6,431 bases of DNA, taken from positions 1 through 6,431 of the forward strand of contig JBKJPW010000119.1 in assembly GCA_046594225.1 (NCBI GenBank), read 5' to 3'. Origin of the DNA: UBA4416 sp046594225. Its GTDB lineage: Bacteria; Bacteroidota; Bacteroidia; B-17B0; Aurantibacillaceae. Shown here piece by piece: positions 1 to 4,994 of this stretch. The notes under the pieces are model-generated. The model was not told the origin of the DNA. It saw nothing but the letters and a program-made list of their open reading frames with translations, and did no database searches. Within the stretch, counting starts at the first letter, position 1, and the number at the start of each line of letters is the position of its first letter. The position numbers and the translations under genes were made by a program.

Positions 1-1
1 T

Positions 2-199
2 CGTTTAGATATTTATGACCGATGGGGAGAGAACATCTTTACTAGTAATGCGTTTAGAAAAGGCTGGGACGGCACTGTAAAAGGCGGCTCTAAGATTGCA
101 GAACAAGGAGTTTATACGTATAAAATGTCAGTTCGCGATACGCAAGGAACCAAACATCCTTATGTGGGACATGTAACCTTGTTAAAAAAGGAGAACTAA
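2..199 (+). CDS. C-terminal end of a T9SS type B (gliding-motility-associated) secreted protein, partial
   Basis: An open frame enters from the left edge and ends at TAA 197-199, giving 65 residues. The visible part reads as the gliding-motility-associated C-terminal domain (CHU_C / TIGR04131-like). It begins RLDIYDRWGENIF, followed by KGWDGT, GVYTYKMSVRD and a final GHVTLLKK. The order IYDRWGE, then GWDG, then GVYTY, then a G-x-VTL strand close to the stop is the hallmark of type B T9SS sorting domains. In known members this domain directs export across the outer membrane and is removed or retained at the cell surface. The functional part lies outside the window, so the protein's role cannot be stated. 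A strong hairpin follows 17 bases after the stop. The domain call is confident; the family's usual length is slightly greater, so the domain probably starts just left of the window. Confidence 0.9.
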   Translation, partial: RLDIYDRWGENIFTSNAFRKGWDGTVKGGSKIAEQGVYTYKMSVRDTQGTKHPYVGHVTLLKKEN

Positions 200-215
200 T
201 AAACTTGAATTATTT

Positions 216-255
216 TTTAAAAGGCAGCCTCAGGTTTTGGAGGCTGCCTTTTAAA
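216..255. terminator. Perfect inverted repeat, probable bidirectional intrinsic terminator
   Basis: Arms 216-231 and 240-255 are perfectly complementary over 16 bp, with a GC-rich core GGCAGCCTC/GAGGCTGCC and an 8-base loop at 232-239. AT pairs flank the core, so an RNA from either strand has a run of U at the 3' side of the stem (four U, then A-rich). It lies 17 bases after the stop of the left plus-strand gene and 77 bases beyond the stop of the minus-strand gene ending at 332, so it could end both transcripts. The rest of the 200-331 gap holds a 12-bp palindrome AAATTTAAATTT (320-331) just outside the minus-strand stop, and no credible gene. Confidence 0.85.
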
Positions 256-331
256 TTAGCCTAAGGAGGTTGCAAAACAATGCGAACAGTAAGTGTTTCG
301 TTTCCTTGTATGTGTAAATAAATTTAAATTT

Positions 332-2224
332 TTATTGAGGAGTGATAGTTGCGCTTGATGCTGCTGCCGTTCGTTTTACCATTGTGGCCGCTTCTTGATT
401 AGACGGATCTATTGCTAACGCTTTTTTATAATAAATATTCGCCTCTGCACTATTTTGTATTTCCAAATATGTTTTCCCTAAAGCATTATATATTTCAACT
501 GATTCAACTCCTTTTTTAATGGCCGATTTAAATAAATCAATTGATTTTTGATGTTGTTTATTCAAATTGTAATCATAAGCCAATAATCCATAAGCGTTAT
601 AATATCTATCGTCCATTTTAATACATTTTAATAGATAATACTCACTGCTATCTTTTTGTTTTGTTTCACGCATGCAAATAGCCTTATAATAATACAAGTC
701 GGTTGTTTCCTTATAAGAAATAGAATAGTTAATATGCGTAAGCGCCCCAGTAAAATCATTTAATAGATACACTAATACATAAGCCAAATAATTTCGTGAG
801 TTGGCATAATCTGGCGCAGTTTGTATCGATCTTTCTAAAAACACTCTAGCTTCAACAAAATTCTTCTTTTTTTGATCAAAAGATAACATTGTATTTCCTC
901 CCAGTGTTGTTTGTACAATATCCATTGCGTGTTTATAGTTTAAATAGGCGTTATTTGGATACTTACTATAGTCAGCTTCTATAATAGAGCGCTTATTATT
1001 CCAATCAACATTGCGTTTTATTGTTACTGTTGCAAAAACAACAATAATAAGTAGAGCCCCTATTTTTAGTTTATTTGACATAGTATCTTTTAAAGGAACA
1101 TATGAATTAAGTAATGCAATAGATATAATAGCAATGCCCAGCGATCCAAAAAATGCAAATCTATCGGCCACTATACCAACAGCAGGTTTAGCAACATTTA
1201 GATACATAGAAATAGAAGCGCAAAAAATAACAATACCTATTAATAATAAATAGTTTTTCTTAAGGTAAGATTTAATTAGACCGTATAATAAAAGTGGAGC
1301 GCAAATTATACCTAAATAACCATGGTATGTGAGTTTGGTAACCGATATAGTGTCTGTGCCATAATAACAACACATTTTAAAAGGGATAATAGATTGGTTT
1401 AGATAAAAACCTAAACAATTAAACATTGCAATAATTTTATACGCAATACTTTTTTCAAAAAACAAAGGGTTTTCAAAATAATAATACACCCTTTGCGTAC
1501 CTCTGGGGCCAATTAGTTCTCGTTTTGTTAATTTAAATAAAAAGTATGATAAAATAAACAACATACAAAAACCAATCATCCATTTTAAATGATTTGGGTT
1601 TTTAGCAAAAATCATAATAGGCGCAATTGCTAAATAGGGTAACGCATCAAGCTTACTTAAAAAAGCTAAGTAAAAACTAATTAGAACGATAAAAACAGAA
1701 AACCATTTTTTAAAATTTGATTCAACAAACAAATCCAAATGCCTTAATCCTAGCATACAAAAGATAAAGCATAGAAGCATATCCCTGTTTTTTAAACTGC
1801 CAACAACTTCGCTGTGGATGGGCAGAATAGCAAATAGAATAACACAATAAAAAGCAATGTTTTTGTGGTAATTTGATAATAGTTTAATTAAAAGATCATA
1901 CAATAAAAACAACCCAATAAGGTAAAACAATAGATTGAAAAAATGAGATGTGGCGGGATTTACTCCAAACAATTCATGCTCTATCGCATATGATATTTTT
2001 ACAATCGGCCTATAATCAAATTTAAACTCAGTAGATTGTTCAATGTAAAATGATTTTAGAATTTTAGGAATTGCTTTTATTCCTTCTGTAGTTAAATTAC
2101 CTTTTTCTGTAACCAAACTATCATCCAACGAATACTCGTTTTTTAATGTATTACCATAAAAGATGACAACAGCAATTAAAATCAGTAAACGCTCTTTATT
2201 AAAAAACTCTTTTAATTTACTCAT
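332..2224 (-). CDS. TMTC-like membrane glycosyltransferase (GT-C fold) with C-terminal TPR domain
   Basis: This 630-residue protein has a short basic N-terminus and about 11-12 hydrophobic segments between residues 13 and 402 (for example 13-24, 93-116, 122-137, 173-207, 214-231, 301-342, 353-373, 386-402). A soluble tail of about 220 residues follows. The first loop carries the acidic pair D34-D35 in NEYSLDDSLV, then DYRPIVKISYAIEHELFG (70-87) and SHFFN (93-97). Further on are LPIHSEVVGSLKNRD (134-148) and ADRFAFF (353-359). This order matches TMTC-type/DUF1736 proteins, GT-C enzymes in which the loop-1 acidic residue is catalytic and a polyprenyl-phosphate sugar is the usual donor. Residues about 454-608 form four to five TPR-like helix pairs, best seen as AYGLLAYDYNLNKQHQKSIDLF-type and ALGKTYLEIQNSAEANIYYKKALAIDP-type units. 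If the N-terminus is cytoplasmic, the loop and probably the TPRs face the periplasm. The start is fixed by an in-frame TGA immediately upstream of the ATG. Acceptor and sugar are unknown; eukaryotic TMTCs O-mannosylate cadherin domains, but that role cannot be assumed here. Confidence 0.8.
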   Translation of the reverse strand: MSKLKEFFNKERLLILIAVVIFYGNTLKNEYSLDDSLVTEKGNLTTEGIKAIPKILKSFYIEQSTEFKFDYRPIVKISYAIEHELFGVNPATSHFFNLLFYLIGLFLLYDLLIKLLSNYHKNIAFYCVILFAILPIHSEVVGSLKNRDMLLCFIFCMLGLRHLDLFVESNFKKWFSVFIVLISFYLAFLSKLDALPYLAIAPIMIFAKNPNHLKWMIGFCMLFILSYFLFKLTKRELIGPRGTQRVYYYFENPLFFEKSIAYKIIAMFNCLGFYLNQSIIPFKMCCYYGTDTISVTKLTYHGYLGIICAPLLLYGLIKSYLKKNYLLLIGIVIFCASISMYLNVAKPAVGIVADRFAFFGSLGIAIISIALLNSYVPLKDTMSNKLKIGALLIIVVFATVTIKRNVDWNNKRSIIEADYSKYPNNAYLNYKHAMDIVQTTLGGNTMLSFDQKKKNFVEARVFLERSIQTAPDYANSRNYLAYVLVYLLNDFTGALTHINYSISYKETTDLYYYKAICMRETKQKDSSEYYLLKCIKMDDRYYNAYGLLAYDYNLNKQHQKSIDLFKSAIKKGVESVEIYNALGKTYLEIQNSAEANIYYKKALAIDPSNQEAATMVKRTAAASSATITPQ

Positions 2225-2243
2225 TCAATAAATTTATCTAATA

Positions 2244-2270
2244 CTAAAGTAATTAAATTTGTTTATGCAA
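2244..2270 (-). promoter_or_regulatory. Weak candidate promoter for the TMTC-like gene
   Basis: Reading the minus strand, TTG (2268-2270) is followed after 16 bases by TACTTTAG (2244-2251), one mismatch from the Bacteroidota -7 box TAnnTTTG. This would place the RNA start about 15 bases before the ATG at 2224. The TTG-to-box spacing is slightly shorter than the usual range, and the whole gap is AT-rich, so a chance match is quite possible. Confidence 0.25.
2254..2261 (+). promoter_or_regulatory. Candidate -7 box (TAnnTTTG) for the hydroxylase gene
   Basis: TAAATTTG matches the Bacteroidota primary sigma factor -7 consensus TAnnTTTG exactly and lies 33 bases before the ATG at 2295, a reasonable 5' leader length. 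No clear TTG -33 element is seen at the expected distance upstream, which weakens the call. It sits in the 70-bp gap between two divergent genes and is interleaved with the weaker candidate on the other strand, so the two promoters could interfere with each other. Confidence 0.4.
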
Positions 2271-2294
2271 TAAATAATTTTTTAAATTTAAGCC

Positions 2295-3239
2295 ATGGCT
2301 TTAATTCCAGAAATAATAAATGCGTTTGTTGAAAACACAAAAAACGTATATCAGTATACTGTTTTTCAATTAAAGCATCCGGCTTTTAATAACATTTATT
2401 ATTGCGTTCTATTAGCGTATCTTTTTTGTTTTACACTTGAAGTTGTTTTACCAAAACAAAGACAACACGGCTTATTGAGCAGAAAAGGCTTTTGGCTAGA
2501 CGCCTTTTATGTGTTTTTTAATGATGTGCTGGTTTATATTATTGGGTTGTTTGGCTTATGTGCAGTAACTGAATTGGTATTTTTAAAAACACTAAAACTG
2601 TTTGGGATAAACAGCATGCTTGTATTTGATATTACTCACTGGAATCCTCTGTGGCAAATCCTGATTATGTTTTTGATTCAAGATTTTTGTGAGTTTGTTG
2701 CACACTATTTATTACACCGTTCAGATTTTTTATGGGCATTTCACAAAATACACCATGCCCAAGAAACACTTGGTGCAGCGTCCACTAGAAGATTTCATTT
2801 TGTTGAAATGTTTATTTTTAAACCTATTATTTATATTCCTTTTGCAATGATAGGATATTCTGCTGCCGATTACTTTTTATTTCAAATGACAGTACAAAAC
2901 GTTTGGGGCTTTTTCACTCACACTAATATCAAAGTAAAATGGGGCTTTTTAAATTATATTATTAATACTCCCGAAACACATTCTTGGCATCACGCCAAAA
3001 ACATTCCACGTAAGTTGGGAGTTAATTACGCTAGTATTTTAAATGTATGGGATTTATTATTTGGTTTTTATTATTTGCCAAAAAATGAGACGCCTATCCT
3101 AGGTGTTCCCGATCAAAAAGAAATGCCAACTACTTTTTTAACCCAACTTACTTACCCTTTTAAATTAGTGCTTTCAGGAAAACATAAATCAAAAGAAAAT
3201 AATCAAGCCGTTCCATCAAAAAATAAAAACAAATTATAG
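2295..3239 (+). CDS. Sterol desaturase / fatty acid hydroxylase superfamily membrane di-iron oxygenase
   Basis: This 314-residue integral membrane protein has hydrophobic segments near 34-52, 68-98, 116-137 and 173-205. The histidine boxes of the fatty acid hydroxylase superfamily (PF04116-like) are complete: HYLLH (137-141), HKIHH (150-154), a lone H209 in FFTHT, and HSWHH (229-233), plus H168 in RRFHFVE. These ligate two irons at the cytoplasmic face in known members, which hydroxylate or desaturate C-H bonds of lipids using O2 and an electron donor. Substrate cannot be read from sequence; sphingolipid, fatty acid, carotenoid and ether-lipid enzymes all share the boxes. A membrane lipid of the envelope is the most likely target. 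The last 20 residues are Lys/Asn-rich and probably disordered. The start is firm because an in-frame TAA lies at 2289-2291, just before the ATG. The stop overlaps the 3' end of the convergent SBBP gene. The gene stands alone on its strand. Confidence 0.88.
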   Translation: MALIPEIINAFVENTKNVYQYTVFQLKHPAFNNIYYCVLLAYLFCFTLEVVLPKQRQHGLLSRKGFWLDAFYVFFNDVLVYIIGLFGLCAVTELVFLKTLKLFGINSMLVFDITHWNPLWQILIMFLIQDFCEFVAHYLLHRSDFLWAFHKIHHAQETLGAASTRRFHFVEMFIFKPIIYIPFAMIGYSAADYFLFQMTVQNVWGFFTHTNIKVKWGFLNYIINTPETHSWHHAKNIPRKLGVNYASILNVWDLLFGFYYLPKNETPILGVPDQKEMPTTFLTQLTYPFKLVLSGKHKSKENNQAVPSKNKNKL

Positions 3240-4889
3240 TTTTATAAAACGATATGATTTGGAGTTAGCGGTTATAATATATACACCAGGCGCAAAATAT
3301 TTGGTGTTAATAGGAGTGCTGTTGTCCGAATGACAAATAGTTTGACCAAGTAAAGATTTAATTTCAATTTCAATTGGCAACTTTGATTTTACTATTAAAT
3401 AATCATTACATGGATTTGGAAAAAATTCGATAACTGATTCTGTTATATGGTCTTGAATTTGCGTAGACACATTTTTTGTTATATTAATTTTAGTAACAAC
3501 GCCGTCAGTACTATTATTCAGTAATAATTGATGAGCCCCCGAACTTACAGGATAATTATTACTATTGGATGACCCACAAAAAACAACTTCAGAAGTATTT
3601 ATTACACTTATATCAGATGCGTCTTCAGCTGTTGAGCCTCCATAGTATGTGCCCCAAGTTGGAAATAAATTATTAATATCAAAAGCAGAAAGATAGATGT
3701 CGTAACTACCCATTAATGATGTTTGCTGACTAAAAGTATATATTGGTAAATTAGTGCTTTCGGTTTCGGTTAGTAATAAAATTTCGGAACCAGATACGCT
3801 AACTAACCTACAGCTATTATCATTTAATGAGCCACCAAATAACGTAGATATTAATAATGTTCCTGTTGATGACCATTTGGTTAAATAACAATCAACGCCA
3901 CCATTTTTCAGAGTTTGATAAGCTAAAGCGGTTGTGTCAAAATTCATACTATTAGTATGCCCAGCAACATAAATATTATTTAAAGAATCGCAAACTAAAC
4001 CCCAAGGATCATCTGAACCACTGCCGCCTAAGTAAGATGAAAATACACGGGTACCATTCGAGTCAAGTTTTATGATATAGGTATCAGAAGCCCCTTCGTT
4101 AATGGATTGGAATGCGCCAAGACTGGTGTTGAGATTATTACTAAACGTTTCTCCAACACCAATAACATTGCAATTTAAATCAACCGCTAAAGCATGAACA
4201 TCTTCGCTGGCATTGCCGCCATAGTAGGTGCACCACTTTAATAATCCGTCTTTTGAAAACCGGGCAATAAAAGCATCTGTGCTGCCTTTATGATTTGGTT
4301 GAAAAGAAAAAGAGTTTGTATATAAGTTCGTACTTGTTGAGGTTCCCCCAATAATAATATTACCAACCGTATCCATTTTGAGGTCAAAAGCAAAATCACC
4401 ACCTGATTTTCCAAAAAAAGTACTCCAAACAACACTGCCATTAGGGGTTATTTTTGTTATAAAACAATCATAACCACCGTTATTGATCGATTGAAAACAC
4501 CCAGTAGTTGTAGGGGTGCTCAAACTAGTTGTATAGCCGCAAAAAACAATGTTTCCATCACTAGCTATTTCCATTTTTTCAGCACTTTCAAACCCAATTC
4601 CACCAAAATATGTACTCCAAATAAGAGTGCCACAACTATCAAACTTTGCTAAAAAAACATCGTAGTCTCCAGAAGCTGTATCATTTATAAGTCCTGGTGA
4701 TATTACTAAATTAGTGCTATACGAATTACCAATTATATAGTTGTTTTTAGTTTTATCAACACACACGCTTTTTATTTCATCAAATTGATTTCCGCCAAAA
4801 TAAGATGAAAAGGAGGGGCATGTTGCTTGAGAGAATAACAAATTGTTAATCGTTATTAGCAATAAAACAGTAATTTTTTTTACAAACAT
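3234..4889 (-). CDS. Secreted seven-bladed SBBP beta-propeller protein with T9SS type A sorting domain
   Basis: The 551-residue product starts with a signal peptide (MFVKK, then a hydrophobic stretch to about residue 20; likely cleavage near FSQA-TC). Residues about 24-470 hold seven repeats of the SBBP type. Each begins with a (W)STYFGG-like strand followed by an acidic turn, a D-x-x-GN-like turn and a G-x-T-x-S strand. The aromatic positions that open the blades are 30, 94, 158, 222, 286, 350 and 415. A final strand DGVVTKINI (462-470) would close the ring, giving a seven-bladed propeller. Residues about 485-551 are a type A T9SS C-terminal domain: EFFPNPCNDYLIV, then LLGQ, then APGVYII and the terminal FIKL. 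The protein should be exported by Sec, cross the outer membrane by T9SS and stay at the surface or be released. SBBP proteins have no known enzymatic reaction and probably bind other molecules. Its 3' end overlaps the hydroxylase gene by 6 bp. The GG pair is altered in blade 3 (FFGK), and blade 6 is the most divergent. Confidence 0.92.
   Translation of the reverse strand: MFVKKITVLLLITINNLLFSQATCPSFSSYFGGNQFDEIKSVCVDKTKNNYIIGNSYSTNLVISPGLINDTASGDYDVFLAKFDSCGTLIWSTYFGGIGFESAEKMEIASDGNIVFCGYTTSLSTPTTTGCFQSINNGGYDCFITKITPNGSVVWSTFFGKSGGDFAFDLKMDTVGNIIIGGTSTSTNLYTNSFSFQPNHKGSTDAFIARFSKDGLLKWCTYYGGNASEDVHALAVDLNCNVIGVGETFSNNLNTSLGAFQSINEGASDTYIIKLDSNGTRVFSSYLGGSGSDDPWGLVCDSLNNIYVAGHTNSMNFDTTALAYQTLKNGGVDCYLTKWSSTGTLLISTLFGGSLNDNSCRLVSVSGSEILLLTETESTNLPIYTFSQQTSLMGSYDIYLSAFDINNLFPTWGTYYGGSTAEDASDISVINTSEVVFCGSSNSNNYPVSSGAHQLLLNNSTDGVVTKINITKNVSTQIQDHITESVIEFFPNPCNDYLIVKSKLPIEIEIKSLLGQTICHSDNSTPINTKYFAPGVYIITANSKSYRFIKL
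3480..4802 (-). repeat. Seven degenerate tandem repeats of 192 nt encoding propeller blades
   Basis: The codons for the aromatic residue opening each blade end at 4802, 4610, 4418, 4226, 4034, 3842 and 3647. The first five intervals are exactly 192 nt (64 codons) and the last is 195 nt. The units have diverged strongly in nucleotide and protein sequence but kept length. The most conserved part is the (W)S/T-S/T-Y-F/Y-GG strand and the following acidic turn. The repeat accounts for the whole propeller region of the secreted protein. Confidence 0.85.
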
Positions 4890-4906
4890 GTTAAATAAGG
4901 TAATAT

Positions 4907-4938
4907 AAATGAGTAAAGCCCAGTCGAAAATGAGTAAA
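4907..4938. repeat. 11-bp direct repeat in the divergent intergenic region
   Basis: AAATGAGTAAA occurs at 4907-4917 and again at 4928-4938, with starts 21 bp apart (two helical turns). It lies in the 105-bp gap between two divergently transcribed surface-protein genes, where an operator could sit. No binding protein is recognised. The gap is AT-rich, so a chance repeat is possible, but an 11-base exact match that includes GAG is more than simple A/T runs. Confidence 0.4.
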
Positions 4939-4966
4939 ATTAGTAACGATAATTCATTAATCCTTA

Positions 4967-4974
4967 TATATTTA
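4967..4974 (+). promoter_or_regulatory. Weak candidate -7 box for the PKD-type surface protein gene
   Basis: TATATTTA differs from the Bacteroidota TAnnTTTG box only in its last base and lies 20 bases before the ATG at 4995, giving a short leader. No TTG -33 element is present anywhere in the gap upstream on this strand. The match may be chance in AT-rich DNA. Confidence 0.2.
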
Positions 4975-4994
4975 CAATATTAAACCACTTATTA

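Noticed and set aside
1011..1253. 80-codon plus-strand open frame inside the TMTC-like gene
   Set aside because: It is antisense to a confidently assigned membrane-protein coding region, has no recognisable domain and no promoter; it is a shadow of the real frame.
4238..4441. 67-codon minus-strand open frame in another frame of the propeller gene
   Set aside because: It overlaps blades 3 and 4 of a well-supported repeat protein and shows only frame-shifted versions of that sequence.
3480..4802. Regularly spaced repeats as a CRISPR array
   Set aside because: The 192-nt period is in-frame, the units are diverged and encode propeller blades; there are no short identical repeats with unique spacers.
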